From assembly GCA_001730015.1 (NCBI GenBank), contig MDLA01000081.1, forward strand, positions 1 through 64,000: a stretch of DNA of 64,000 bases, read 5' to 3'. The translations under genes were made by a program, and so were the position numbers. Under the pieces are notes generated by a model, which did not search any database, was not told where the DNA came from, and was given only the letters and a program-made list of their open reading frames with translations. This DNA is from Chromatiales bacterium (ex Bugula neritina AB1). Lineage in GTDB: Bacteria > Pseudomonadota > Gammaproteobacteria > Granulosicoccales > Granulosicoccaceae. Every line of letters starts with the position of its first letter. The first letter of the stretch is position 1. Positions 18,731-28,194 of the stretch are shown here, piece after piece.

Positions 18731-19449
18731 AGCTTCATCAGTTCATCTGCCAACTCCTTTGGCATATCAACCATTACATCATGGCTTGACGGCATTTTTG
18801 TTACGGTCCAGCCCGGATCACTGGAGTATTTTTCAGCAAAATACCGGAACGGACTCGGATCCCAGCTATCGGCTAGAATATAGACACGCTCGGCGACAGG
18901 GGCTGTGTCTGACAGCAATACCGGCATCTCAAAAGTTGCCAGTGACTGTGGAACGCAACGCCGCTCAACCCATGGCCGATTTTTTTCCAGAATACCAAAC
19001 ATTTCTGCCGGAATAGGCTGCATCATGCCGCTGCCGCCCTCTTGCGCAGAGCCGCGGAAACCGTCGAGAAATTGCTGCGCCACTTCAGCCGGGAGCGCCA
19101 GCTCAAGCAATGCATTCAGTGACTGGCCGTGCTCTGGCACAAACGCATCCAGGTAGACCATCGCCTTGATTTTATCCGCCATACGGTCAGCAAGCTGAGT
19201 GATCACCATACCGCCATAGGAATGGCCGCAGATAATGACATCTGTCAGCTCTTCCGCTTCTAAACAACCGGCGATGTCGCGAACATGCGTTTCGAGCGTT
19301 ATTGATTCACTGGCGAGATGGGCTTTCTCACCGACCCCGGTATGCGTTGGTGTAAACACCTGGTGACCCGCCTGCCGTAGTGCATTGGCGGTGTCACGGT
19401 AACACCAGCCGCCATGCCAGGCACCATGCACTAATACAAAATCAGCCAT
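18724..19449 (-). CDS. Alpha/beta hydrolase (plant esterase/hydroxynitrile-lyase-like family)
   Basis: 241 residues. The start MADFVLVHGAWHGGWCYRDTANAL carries the oxyanion-hole HGAWHG block. The nucleophile is S77 in ICGHSYGGMV. The catalytic Asp is probably in ILADSWDPSP and the His in MPSSHDVMVD near the C-terminus. This is the methyl-esterase/acetone-cyanohydrin-lyase-like subgroup of the fold. The likely substrates are small esters, not established from sequence. There is no signal peptide, so it is cytoplasmic. It is transcribed alone, convergent with the peptide transporter operon. Confidence 0.88.
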   Translation of the reverse strand: MADFVLVHGAWHGGWCYRDTANALRQAGHQVFTPTHTGVGEKAHLASESITLETHVRDIAGCLEAEELTDVIICGHSYGGMVITQLADRMADKIKAMVYLDAFVPEHGQSLNALLELALPAEVAQQFLDGFRGSAQEGGSGMMQPIPAEMFGILEKNRPWVERRCVPQSLATFEMPVLLSDTAPVAERVYILADSWDPSPFRYFAEKYSSDPGWTVTKMPSSHDVMVDMPKELADELMKLA

Positions 19450-19869
19450 CTTGTTTTCCTCCGGTCTGCTTTAGCAAAAAGATTTTACCTGCGAAACAAT
19501 ATCACCAAAGGGATTTCATAGTGAATTTTCTTCTCGTATCGACAACCTGCTGATATGTGTAAGAGAAAAAAAGTTTTGGAATCAAGGATCAGGCAAGGCA
19601 CCGTCTACTGCTAAATAATGCAGGCCAAAGCCCTGTCTCAATTCTTATGCGGTAAATAACTATGGATTTCCAGCGCGAATTGTCGCAACAGTCCTATCGC
19701 TTTGCATGAAATTTAATTATTGTTGTTATACAACATATAATCTGCACCCGGCATTTCACGCCGTTGATTCTGAAAATCGCCCTACATCAGATAAATCGTG
19801 AGTTTTGACGTAACAGCCAGGTATCTTTCGCGTTCACCCATCATCATCCAGGGACCAGCTGATACTTAG
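19450..19869. other. 420-base intergenic region containing a degraded inverted-repeat element
   Basis: The left part is the third, decayed copy of repeat family 1 (about 19509-19626). The right part is AT-rich and includes the near-palindrome TTGTTGTTATACAACATATA near 19720-19740. It should hold promoters for the divergent hydrolase and cyclase genes. No gene is supported. Confidence 0.6.
19509..19626 (-). repeat. MITE-like repeat family 1, copy C (decayed)
   Basis: The stretch GATTTCATAGTGAATTTTCT onward matches, in order and with few indels, the reverse complement of the copy at 38606-38773 (GATTTCACAGTGGATTTTCT) and the copy at 32363-32545. Shared landmarks are the TCTCG..TCGA..CTGATAT block, the A-rich AAGAGAAAAAAA block, GGAATCAA(A/G)GATCA and the right end AATAATGC. 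The right terminal repeat is worn and the left one is missing. It lies in the same orientation as the 32.4 kb copy. Confidence 0.75.
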
Positions 19870-22800
19870 ATGCAACACATAGCCACGTGGTTGAATTTGA
19901 ACGGACTGTCTCAGTATAGCCAGGCGTTTCTCGACCATAACATTAGCACTGATCTGCTTGGAGATCTGGACAACGATGACCTTCGTGAGTTAGGGCTGAG
20001 TCTGGGAGATCGAAAACGCTTTCAACGCGCTGTAAAAGAAGGCAACGATACGGCGCTCGCTGCAACAGATGGCACGTCGACCCGATCACCAATACCCGAT
20101 CCGAAAGCAGAAGCCGAACGACGGCACTTGACTGTTGCCTTTATTGATCTGGTCGGATCAACTGCATTGACCGAAACACTCGACCCGGAAGACATGAGTC
20201 AAGTGGTTAGTGAATTTCAGTCTGAGGTGCGTCGACTCATCGATCAATTCGGCGGCTATATTTCCCGCTACATGGGCGACAGCGTACTCGCCTACTTCGG
20301 TTGGCCAAAGGCAAGTGAAGATGCTGCCAGCCGCGCAACACATGCAGCTCTCATCATCGCTGAAAGTGTTGCGGAACTGCGAACACCGAACGGCGACAGA
20401 CTGGCTTGCCGATGCGGGATTGCCACCGGGCTGGTGGTGGTCGGGGAACTGATCGGCACCGGTGTTTCGCAGGAGCACGTTGTAATCGGTGAGACCCCCA
20501 ACCTGGCAGCCAGGCTTCAGGCACTGGCCGCTCCTGATTGCACGTTAATCAGCAATAGCACGCGACGCCTGTTAGGCGATCAATTCGAGTTCGAATCTCT
20601 GGGACTGCGTCAGCTCAAAGGCATCAGCGAAGAAGTGCCAGTCTATAAAGTGCTAAAAACGCATATTCTGGAAAGCCGCTACCACGCAGACCGACACGCC
20701 AGCTCGCGGCCGATGATTGGCAGAGAAACGCAAATTGCGGCACTTGAGCAGTGCTGGCAACAGGCAAAAGACGGCACACAGGTTTGGGCACTGCTGCGCG
20801 GAGAGGCGGGTATCGGAAAATCCCGATTACTGCATGGCTTCATTGACGCGACAGGCATCAGCACCGCGACTCGTGCAATTCTGCAGTGCGATGCGCAGCA
20901 CGCCGACACCCCTTTATATTCTACTCGCCAGCTCTATATCCGCTTAGCTGGAATCAATAGTGGTGATAATCAGTCACTGTGCCTGCAAAAACTGAAAGCG
21001 TTACCGGGTAGCTCAGGGGTGGTAGAGTCCGGCGGAACATCGGCTGACCGATTCTCTCTGATAGCCACGCTTATCGGTTTAAGCGACACCGGACTCGACA
21101 AGCAACTGTCACATCTTAACGCCGGTCAGATTAAACAGCTAACTCTGCAGGCGATAGTGGATTTTCTTTGCGACTCGAGCCATTTAGCAGCTGACACCAC
21201 TAATTCTCCCCAGCCTCCGGCACCACTGTTACTAGTAATAGAAGATGCTCACTGGATTGACCCGACCACACTGGAACTTCTTCAGCTTCTCACCGTAAGC
21301 GAATCAGCCCGACACACATTTATACTAGTTACAGCCAGACCCGAATTTCAGTCATCGCAGCTCGCCCCCGATGCACTGGTTATTATTCCGGTCACACGAC
21401 TGAGTGAACAACAATGCCGGCAGATTATATCGACAGTCACCGGAGACACCGAACTACCAGACAGTGTTCTGGACGAGATCGTTAAAAAAACCGATGGCAT
21501 TCCCCTCTTTACCGAAGAGCTGACCAAAACAGTGGTCGAATTCAATTCGGTTGAGAAACCCGGCAATAGCAAGGGAAACTCATCAGGTAGTGATCTATTT
21601 ATTCCAAGCTCACTACACGACTCCCTGATGGCCCGGCTTGATAAACTGCAACCGGCGCGGGAGGTAGCGCAGACCGCAGCCTGCCACGGCCGTGAATTTT
21701 ATTTTGATCTGCTACTGGCTATTGTGCCAATTGACGAAGCACAACTGGAAGCGGCACTGACTATACTGATTAATGCCGATCTGTTGTTCAGGCAGGAACA
21801 AGGCTACTCGTTCAAACACGCTCTGGTTCGTGATGCAGCTTACGAGAGTCTGTTAAAAAGTAAACGGCAGCGCATTCACCTGAAGATTGCCCATGTACTG
21901 GAAAACCAGTTTGAATCTCTGGCAATCTCACAACCGGAAATACCGGCCTACCACTTTCGCCTGGCCGGCAGCTATTCCAAAGCTTCCGAATACTGGCATA
22001 GCGCCGCCACACTCGCGCTGCAGCGAATCGCTAACCGGGAGGCAATTTCTCATGCAACAAGTGGCCTTGAGTGCCTGACATCTGCCGGTGAAGAATCAGC
22101 CGATAGCAATCGAAAGTACGACCTGTTATTTGCACGTGGCATGGGTTACATGGCAGTACACGGCTACGCCGCCGACACTGTGACCAGCAACTTCACCGCA
22201 GCAATGCGGATTGCAACAGATCTGGACGATAGAGAACGCTACAGCCAGGCCGCACGCGGTGTTATAACAGCGCATATTGTATCCAGTCGATTTCAAGAAG
22301 GCCTGCAACTGGCTGAATCGATGCTCGCCAGTGCGATCACTGATATGCATCGCTTCTATGCCCTGCGCATGCAGGGACAAATATTCCTCTGGCAAGCCCG
22401 CTTTGAAGAATCAAGGCAGAGTTTTGAAGAGGCAATCAAGCTCTATGATCCAGCCTGTCAGTCTCCGCTTTCACAGTGGGATGACGGCGTACTATGCATT
22501 GGTTTTCTAGGCATTACTCTGACCAGCCTGGGGCATCCCGGTCAAGGCGATAAAATGCATAGAAAGTCGGTTGAGATGGCGCAGCAACTTAATCAGCCTT
22601 TCTCTTATTGCCAGGCAATGGAGTCCTGGATCACATCCATTCTGCTTCGCGGCGACGACTATAGTCGGCAACTGAAGAAACTGAAAGAGCTGGCAGACAC
22701 ACATCAGATGGTATTCTTTCAGGCCTGTGCAGAAATGTACGAGGGCATACAACAGATTTCAGACAACCGCGCTGAAAATGGAGTGGTCACCGCTGCGGCG

Positions 22801-23274
22801 GGGCTTGCGCGCTATCAGGCGTGCCAGTCAAAACTCGGGGTGCCCAAATGGATGACCTACGTTGCCGAGGGCTATCTCCGGGTTGATCAGGTGCAGAAAT
22901 CCATAGATCTGCTCAATGAAGCGCAGCAAGCCATGGACGATATGGGCAATGAATATTTTAGAGCAGCATGGTGGCGTGTTCGTGCTGAATCACAGCAGGT
23001 ACTGGCACCGGACGACACTCAAACAGAATTATTTTTCAAACGCTCAATAGAGCTGTGTCAAAACCAGGGTGCACGGCTGTTTGAATTGACATCGACTATG
23101 AGCCTGACAAAATACCTAATTGCAAAAGGGCGTCAGGAGGAAGCCTTTGATACACTGAATCCGATAGTCGGCAGTTTCACGCACGAAGAAAACTTCACCC
23201 ACCTGACAGCCGCGTATGAAATTCTAGCTCGCTTGTCCGCTAAATTCAGAACAAATCATATTGGAATTAAATAA
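19870..23274 (+). CDS. SAM domain - class III adenylate/guanylate cyclase - AAA ATPase - TPR multidomain signalling protein
   Basis: 1134 residues, cytoplasmic. Order: a SAM-like domain (about 1-60, IATWLNLNGLSQYSQAFLDH); a class III nucleotide cyclase (about 85-262) with metal Asp residues D93 (FIDLVGST) and D137 (YMGDSVLAYFG), and N211/R215 (PNLAARLQ) for catalysis; an AAA/STAND-type ATPase with Walker A GEAGIGKS (311-318) and Walker B LLLVIEDAHWIDP; then a long TPR-rich C-terminus (about 650-1134). The cyclase residues are intact, so cyclic nucleotide synthesis is likely; whether ATP or GTP is used is not certain. Proteins of this build are thought to couple ligand- or ATP-driven oligomerisation to the output. 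Its stop is directly followed by the TTG start of the dehydrogenase gene, so they are probably co-transcribed. Confidence 0.9.
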   Translation: MQHIATWLNLNGLSQYSQAFLDHNISTDLLGDLDNDDLRELGLSLGDRKRFQRAVKEGNDTALAATDGTSTRSPIPDPKAEAERRHLTVAFIDLVGSTALTETLDPEDMSQVVSEFQSEVRRLIDQFGGYISRYMGDSVLAYFGWPKASEDAASRATHAALIIAESVAELRTPNGDRLACRCGIATGLVVVGELIGTGVSQEHVVIGETPNLAARLQALAAPDCTLISNSTRRLLGDQFEFESLGLRQLKGISEEVPVYKVLKTHILESRYHADRHASSRPMIGRETQIAALEQCWQQAKDGTQVWALLRGEAGIGKSRLLHGFIDATGISTATRAILQCDAQHADTPLYSTRQLYIRLAGINSGDNQSLCLQKLKALPGSSGVVESGGTSADRFSLIATLIGLSDTGLDKQLSHLNAGQIKQLTLQAIVDFLCDSSHLAADTTNSPQPPAPLLLVIEDAHWIDPTTLELLQLLTVSESARHTFILVTARPEFQSSQLAPDALVIIPVTRLSEQQCRQIISTVTGDTELPDSVLDEIVKKTDGIPLFTEELTKTVVEFNSVEKPGNSKGNSSGSDLFIPSSLHDSLMARLDKLQPAREVAQTAACHGREFYFDLLLAIVPIDEAQLEAALTILINADLLFRQEQGYSFKHALVRDAAYESLLKSKRQRIHLKIAHVLENQFESLAISQPEIPAYHFRLAGSYSKASEYWHSAATLALQRIANREAISHATSGLECLTSAGEESADSNRKYDLLFARGMGYMAVHGYAADTVTSNFTAAMRIATDLDDRERYSQAARGVITAHIVSSRFQEGLQLAESMLASAITDMHRFYALRMQGQIFLWQARFEESRQSFEEAIKLYDPACQSPLSQWDDGVLCIGFLGITLTSLGHPGQGDKMHRKSVEMAQQLNQPFSYCQAMESWITSILLRGDDYSRQLKKLKELADTHQMVFFQACAEMYEGIQQISDNRAENGVVTAAAGLARYQACQSKLGVPKWMTYVAEGYLRVDQVQKSIDLLNEAQQAMDDMGNEYFRAAWWRVRAESQQVLAPDDTQTELFFKRSIELCQNQGARLFELTSTMSLTKYLIAKGRQEEAFDTLNPIVGSFTHEENFTHLTAAYEILARLSAKFRTNHIGIK

Positions 23275-24387
23275 TTGAGTACACTGAAATACGGTCTTGT
23301 CGGCTGCGGCATGATGGGGCAGGAACACATTCGCAATATCCGCCTGCTATCGGACACAGCCATAGGCGCAATTTTTGAACCAAACAAAGAAATGCGCAGT
23401 GCTGCGGCAGAGCTGGCACCGGAAGCCATAATTGTCGACTCAATCGAAGAACTGCTGGCAATCGATGATATTGACTGCCTGGTCATTACCAGCCCGAACC
23501 ACACCCATATAGAAAACCTGCAGAAGATTGCGTCTGTGCGGGTGCTGCCGGTACTTGTCGAAAAACCACTCGCGACAGATCCGGCAGACGAAGCAACGAT
23601 TCTAGACCTTCAGGCCAGCTATTCAGCTCCCATCTGGGTGGCAATGGAATACCGGTACATGCCGCCGCTGGCGGAATTTATCAAACGCGCTCATGAGGTC
23701 ACTGGCGGCATTACTATGCTCAGCATTCGCGAGCACCGATTTCCGTTTCTGGAAAAGGTCAATGACTGGAACCGGTTCAACCGCTATTCCGGCGGCACGT
23801 TTGTGGAAAAATGCTGCCACTTTTTTGATTTAATGCGGTTCATTCTAAAGTCAGAACCCACCTCTATTATGAGCAGTGCCGCCCAATCACACAACCACCT
23901 CGATGAACGCTACAACGGCGAAACTCCCGATATCATCGACAACGGATTCGCTGTGGTCAACTTCACCAACGGCTCGCGGGCACTGCTTGAATTGTGCATG
24001 TTCGCCGAAGGATCGCGCTACCAGGAAGAAATCTGTGCCGTCGGAAAACTCGGTAAAATAGAATGCAAAATTCCCGGACCGACGCGTTTCTGGGCGGAGC
24101 ATCTGGGGCCACCGCCAGTTGCAAAACTTGTTATCAGTCCGCGGAACCCGAGTGGCCCGGTAGAAATCGAAATTCCGGTTGATCCTGAATTAACTGCCGC
24201 CGGCGACCACCATGGCTCCACGTTTTATCAGCACCGGAAATTTCAGCAGGTTGTGCTCGGTAATGCCGTCCCTGATGTTACGCTTGAAGACGGATGGCGA
24301 GCAGTAAAAATGGGCATGGCCGCACAGCAGTCCGCACTACAACAAAAAGCACTCAAGCTCGATTTCACTGACACTGGCGAACCATAA
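23275..24387 (+). CDS. Gfo/Idh/MocA family NAD(P)-dependent oxidoreductase
   Basis: 370 residues, starting at TTG immediately after the cyclase stop (MSTLKYGLVGCGMMGQEH). The Rossmann dinucleotide motif GLVGCGMMG is at the N-terminus, and the family EKP signature appears as LPVLVEKPLATDP near residue 95. The C-terminal alpha/beta domain contains the KCCHFFDLMRF block, with the usual catalytic His region. The family oxidises or epimerises sugars and inositols. The substrate is unknown. It is followed within 7 bases by a molybdopterin hydroxylase gene, which suggests a short catabolic operon. The absence of ATG or GTG near the 5' end supports the TTG start. Confidence 0.9.
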   Translation: MSTLKYGLVGCGMMGQEHIRNIRLLSDTAIGAIFEPNKEMRSAAAELAPEAIIVDSIEELLAIDDIDCLVITSPNHTHIENLQKIASVRVLPVLVEKPLATDPADEATILDLQASYSAPIWVAMEYRYMPPLAEFIKRAHEVTGGITMLSIREHRFPFLEKVNDWNRFNRYSGGTFVEKCCHFFDLMRFILKSEPTSIMSSAAQSHNHLDERYNGETPDIIDNGFAVVNFTNGSRALLELCMFAEGSRYQEEICAVGKLGKIECKIPGPTRFWAEHLGPPPVAKLVISPRNPSGPVEIEIPVDPELTAAGDHHGSTFYQHRKFQQVVLGNAVPDVTLEDGWRAVKMGMAAQQSALQQKALKLDFTDTGEP

Positions 24388-24394
24388 TTTACCT

Positions 24395-26716
24395 ATGACT
24401 AAAAGCTTTCTACGCTTGGAAGATCCGCCACTGCTGCGTGGTGGTGGCTGCTACACCGATGATCTACAGCATCCCGATCAGCTCTATATGGCTGTGCTCA
24501 GATCACCGGTTGCGCACGCAGTAATTACCCGACTAGACACCGGGCACCTCAGCTCAATGCCGGGGGTCGTCTCTGTTCTGACAGCAAATGACGATGATAT
24601 AAAATCCATTAAGCCGATGAATTGCCGTGCAAGTATGAAAGCAAGCGATGGCTCACCTATGCTGGAACCAGACAGACCAATTCTGGCTGGCGAAAGGATT
24701 ATGCATATCGGCGAGCCGGTTGTCGCCGTTGTTGCAGAATCGCTATTGGCAGCGCAAGACGCTATCGAAGCCGTGGAGCTGGACTTTGAATCACTGCCGG
24801 CGATCACCGATGTTCAAGACGCTTTCTCCAGCAAAACCCGACTCTGGCCTGAAATTCCCAACAACAGAGCTTTTCACTGGGAAAAAGGTAATCGCGAGGA
24901 AACTGAACAACAGTTTGCCGTTGCGGATCACATATTCGAGCTCACCATCCAGCATCCCCGAGTGGCAATTGCGCCCATTGAACCTCGAAGTTGTCTGGCT
25001 GAATACTGCACCAGAACCGAAACTCTCACATTGCACTCGCCAAGTCAGGGGGTTATCTCACTGCAGCGTGCGCTGGCGGGTTTTCTCGGTATAGACAATT
25101 CACAATTACGAGTAATTACCCGAGATGTCGGTGGCAGTTTTGCAGTAAAAATCTGGCCATATGCCGAGCAACTACTGGCGCTAACCGCCGCCCGGCGCAC
25201 AGGCAGAGCCATCAAGTGGACGGCCACACGATCAGAATCATTTTTATCGGATGTCATGGGCCGCGGGCGTGTGGATCATGCCGGTATCGCACTCGACAGC
25301 AACGGTAGAATACTGGCTTTTCGTATTCGCGCAGAAGCAGATATGGGAGCCTACCTTAATGCAGTGGCGCCTTTTGTAGCGACAACAGGAGCCGTACGAC
25401 CCTTTGGCCAGAGTTACGACATTCCCGCTCTGCACTATGAGGTCGATGCCCTCTATACCAACACGATGACAACCGACGCCTATCGCGGTGCGGGCAAACC
25501 CGAATCGAGCAGTACACTGGAACGCCTGATCGATTACGCAGCCGATCAACTGCAAATAGACCGACTGGATATTCGCAAACGAAACCTCGTCAGGCCTGAG
25601 CAACTGCCCTACCAGACACCGATGTCGGAGACTTATGACGGTGGCAATTTTCCCCATCTGGCCGAACTCATTCGCGTCAAAGCTGACTGGGATTCTCTGC
25701 CTGATCGAAAACGCGAAAGTCAGCGCAAAGGCATGCTGCGTGGAGCCGGTGTGGGTTTTTATTTACACGCAACCGGCGGCTCTACCGACGAACGCAGTGA
25801 AGTGCATGCTCTTGCCGATGGCAGCATACTGGTTAGAACCGGGCAACAAGATAACGGCCAGGGCCACAAGACTGCACTGGCCATTGTCACCTCGGAAGCG
25901 CTCGGGCTCCCTGTAGAATCTATTCGTGTTGAGCAGGGCGACACCGACTGGCTCAAGCACGGCGGCGGAACAGGTGGTTCAAATCTGATCGCAGTCGCGG
26001 CCACAACAGTGCATCGGGCTGCCAATCTGATGATCGAAAACGCGAAAGAAACTGCCGGTGAAATACTGGAAGCTGCAGCAATAGATATTGCCTACGCAAG
26101 TGGCGAATTTCGAATTGTCGGTACCGATCGCACAATCACACTGAGCGAGGTTGCGAGCAAATCTCCGGCAATTGGCATTAATAAGCATCTAGTCAGCACA
26201 GACACAACAAGCGAAGATACCGGTTGCTCTGGCATCGCTGAATTCGAAGGCACACACACCACTTTCCCGAATGGCGTTTGTGTGTGTGAAGTGGAAGTGG
26301 ATCCACTAACCGGCGTGGTACACATAGACCGGTATTCCAGTATCGACGATATAGGCCGCGTATTCAATGAAGCCACCACTATCGGCCAGCTACAAGGCGG
26401 AGTTGCACAAGCCGCCGGCGAAGTTCTGATGGAAGCGGTAAAATACGATGAAACCGGTCAGCTGCTCTCAGGGTCGCTGATGGACTACCACCTACCCAGG
26501 GCAGGTGATTTACCGGTCTTTGACATCTCCTTCGCGCCCACTGACAGCCCCAATTCAATACTCAGTGCGAAAGGAGTTGGCGAGCTGTCTTCAATCGGCG
26601 CACCGGGGCCTATCCACAATGCCGTTATGGACGCTCTAAATCCACTCGGTATCACGCACATTGACACCCCTTTGACGCCACTGAAGGTGTGGAATGCCAT
26701 TAACACCGCTAACTAA
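24395..26716 (+). CDS. Molybdopterin-binding xanthine dehydrogenase/CoxL-like large subunit (orphan)
   Basis: 773 residues. N-terminal Ald_Xan_dh_C-type domain (about 1-110: FLRLEDPPLLRGGGCYTDDLQHPDQLYMAVLRSPVAHA) and a molybdopterin-binding domain from about 130. TDAYRGAGKPESS is the form II type active-site loop, not the AYxCSFR of true CO dehydrogenase. The catalytic Glu is in KGVGELSSIGAPG near the C-terminus. It would hydroxylate an aldehyde or N-heterocycle using Mo, but no [2Fe-2S] small subunit or FAD medium subunit gene is present near it or anywhere in the window. It lies between a Gfo/Idh oxidoreductase and a DAO-type flavoprotein on the same strand. Confidence 0.9.
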   Translation: MTKSFLRLEDPPLLRGGGCYTDDLQHPDQLYMAVLRSPVAHAVITRLDTGHLSSMPGVVSVLTANDDDIKSIKPMNCRASMKASDGSPMLEPDRPILAGERIMHIGEPVVAVVAESLLAAQDAIEAVELDFESLPAITDVQDAFSSKTRLWPEIPNNRAFHWEKGNREETEQQFAVADHIFELTIQHPRVAIAPIEPRSCLAEYCTRTETLTLHSPSQGVISLQRALAGFLGIDNSQLRVITRDVGGSFAVKIWPYAEQLLALTAARRTGRAIKWTATRSESFLSDVMGRGRVDHAGIALDSNGRILAFRIRAEADMGAYLNAVAPFVATTGAVRPFGQSYDIPALHYEVDALYTNTMTTDAYRGAGKPESSSTLERLIDYAADQLQIDRLDIRKRNLVRPEQLPYQTPMSETYDGGNFPHLAELIRVKADWDSLPDRKRESQRKGMLRGAGVGFYLHATGGSTDERSEVHALADGSILVRTGQQDNGQGHKTALAIVTSEALGLPVESIRVEQGDTDWLKHGGGTGGSNLIAVAATTVHRAANLMIENAKETAGEILEAAAIDIAYASGEFRIVGTDRTITLSEVASKSPAIGINKHLVSTDTTSEDTGCSGIAEFEGTHTTFPNGVCVCEVEVDPLTGVVHIDRYSSIDDIGRVFNEATTIGQLQGGVAQAAGEVLMEAVKYDETGQLLSGSLMDYHLPRAGDLPVFDISFAPTDSPNSILSAKGVGELSSIGAPGPIHNAVMDALNPLGITHIDTPLTPLKVWNAINTAN

Positions 26717-26763
26717 ATCACTGTTATAGAAGCTGAGCCAATAGCGGTGCCGAGTTCAAAGCA

Positions 26764-27942
26764 ATGACAATAGAAACAGACATTATAATAATCGGCGCAG
26801 GCATCGCCGGTGCTTCTGCCGCTTCGATTCTAGCCGAAACGGCTTCCGTTATTGTACTGGAGCAGGAAGCACATGCCGGCTACCATGCGACGGGCCGGTC
26901 AGCAGCCACCTGGGCGCCCGTATATGGCCCGCCAGCCATACAGGAACTGACCCGGTTATCGAGGCAGGCTCTTTGTGCACCACCGGCATCGCTCGGTGGC
27001 GTACCTTTTACCTCGCCACGCGGCGAAATGCTGCTTGGCCGACACGGCGATGAAGCAGAAATAGAATGCAGCAAAGAGTCCGGTATGGAGTCAATTTCAA
27101 TCGAGCAGGCAAAACAGCGGGTTCCACTAATTCGCTTCGATAAGGTAAGCACCGTTCTCTACTACGAAGATATGCTCTCCGTTGATGTAGATGCGCTGCA
27201 TCAGGCCTACCTGAAGAAATACAGAGCCAATGCGGGAACTATTGTCTGCAATGCGGCAGTAACCTCGCTTGAATATAAAAACAACAACTGGTATGTCACA
27301 ACACCTTCAAACTCCTATTGTGCGCCCGTTGTGATTAACGCAGCCGGCGCCTGGGCAGATAAAGTGGCAGCACTGGCTGGAGCCAGATCACTTAAGCTGC
27401 AACCCAAACGACGCAGCGCGGCACTGGTGCCTTTTGCTGAAAACTCGAATATGAACACCTGGCCGATGATCTTCAGCGCCGGTGAAACCTTCTATTGCAC
27501 CCCGTTTGGTAATGGAATGATGATCTCACCGGCCGACGAAACAGCAGTGGAACCACATGATGCCTGGCCAGACGATGGTGATCTGGCCGGGGCTATCGAT
27601 ACCTTTGAGCAGTACATCGATTATAATGTTCCGAAAATCACGCACAGCTGGGCCGGGCTTCGCACCTTTGCTCCGGACGGCGACCCGGTCGTGGGCTTTG
27701 ACCCTGACATTGAAGGGTTTTTCTGGCTGGCCGGGCAAGGGGGTTACGGTATTCAAACATCCCCGGCAATGGCCGTGCTATCTGCCAGGCTGGTTAATGA
27801 ATACCGCAACGGCAAAAAGCTGCTATCGACAAAATACGCTGACAACAACGCCAGCAACACAGAACTAGCCGAACTATCAGCCGGCACTATTGACCATTTC
27901 GCTAAACGATTATCTCCATCAAGGCCCGGGCTTGGCACTTAA
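26764..27942 (+). CDS. FAD-dependent oxidoreductase, DAO/DadA-like
   Basis: 392 residues. The dinucleotide-binding start DIIIIGAGIAGASAASILAE and ARGATG-like GYHATGRSAATWAP are typical of the DAO family. The C-terminal GLRTFAPDGDPVVGFDP..GFFWLAGQGGYGIQTSPAMA block contains the FAD contact. Such enzymes oxidise amino acids, sarcosine or related amines with oxygen or a quinone as acceptor. It follows the molybdopterin protein by 47 bases. Its last codons and stop lie in the left terminal repeat of a MITE-like element (family 3), so the C-terminal residues may have been altered by that insertion. Confidence 0.88.
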   Translation: MTIETDIIIIGAGIAGASAASILAETASVIVLEQEAHAGYHATGRSAATWAPVYGPPAIQELTRLSRQALCAPPASLGGVPFTSPRGEMLLGRHGDEAEIECSKESGMESISIEQAKQRVPLIRFDKVSTVLYYEDMLSVDVDALHQAYLKKYRANAGTIVCNAAVTSLEYKNNNWYVTTPSNSYCAPVVINAAGAWADKVAALAGARSLKLQPKRRSAALVPFAENSNMNTWPMIFSAGETFYCTPFGNGMMISPADETAVEPHDAWPDDGDLAGAIDTFEQYIDYNVPKITHSWAGLRTFAPDGDPVVGFDPDIEGFFWLAGQGGYGIQTSPAMAVLSARLVNEYRNGKKLLSTKYADNNASNTELAELSAGTIDHFAKRLSPSRPGLGT

Positions 27943-28133
27943 CCCTGGTGTTGCATAAAATTTCGAGTTCATAAGCTTATAGAGCTGTATAAAAGGCACT
28001 GCACGGAGTTTTTACTGGATTGAGCCTAGTCATTCTAAGTGATATTCAGGAAAAATGAGTACAGCGCCTTAGATACTGCTATAGAAACAGCGCAGCGGTT
28101 CTGGGCCGGAATTTTATACAACACCAGGGTTAA
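27939..28133. repeat. MITE-like repeat family 3 (single copy, about 195 bases)
   Basis: Terminal inverted repeats of 24 bases match at 23 positions: the left end TTAACCCTGGTGTTGCATAA (27939 on) against the right end (to 28133), whose complement begins TTAACCCTGGTGTTGTATAA. The inside holds TAGTCATTCTAA, also found in the middle of a family 2 copy. No open frame of note lies between the ends. The stop codon of the preceding gene (27940-27942) is inside the left repeat. Confidence 0.85.
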
Positions 28134-28161
28134 TATTATCAAGAATAGATAATCGCTCGGT

Positions 28162-28189
28162 AATCAGCAATCAGCAATCAGCAATCAGC
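28162..28189. repeat. Four tandem copies of AATCAGC
   Basis: AATCAGC is repeated four times without interruption at 28162-28189, in the short space between the family 3 element and the stop codon of the convergent lipase gene. The 7-base unit would allow copy-number change without touching a coding frame. Confidence 0.9.
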
Positions 28190-28194
28190 AACGC

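Noticed and set aside
24395-26716. True CO dehydrogenase
   Set aside because: The active loop is AYRGAGK, not the AYxCSFR loop of form I CO dehydrogenase.
28162-28189. AATCAGC tandem repeats as a CRISPR-like array or operator
   Set aside because: The unit is 7 bases without spacers; it is a simple tandem repeat.
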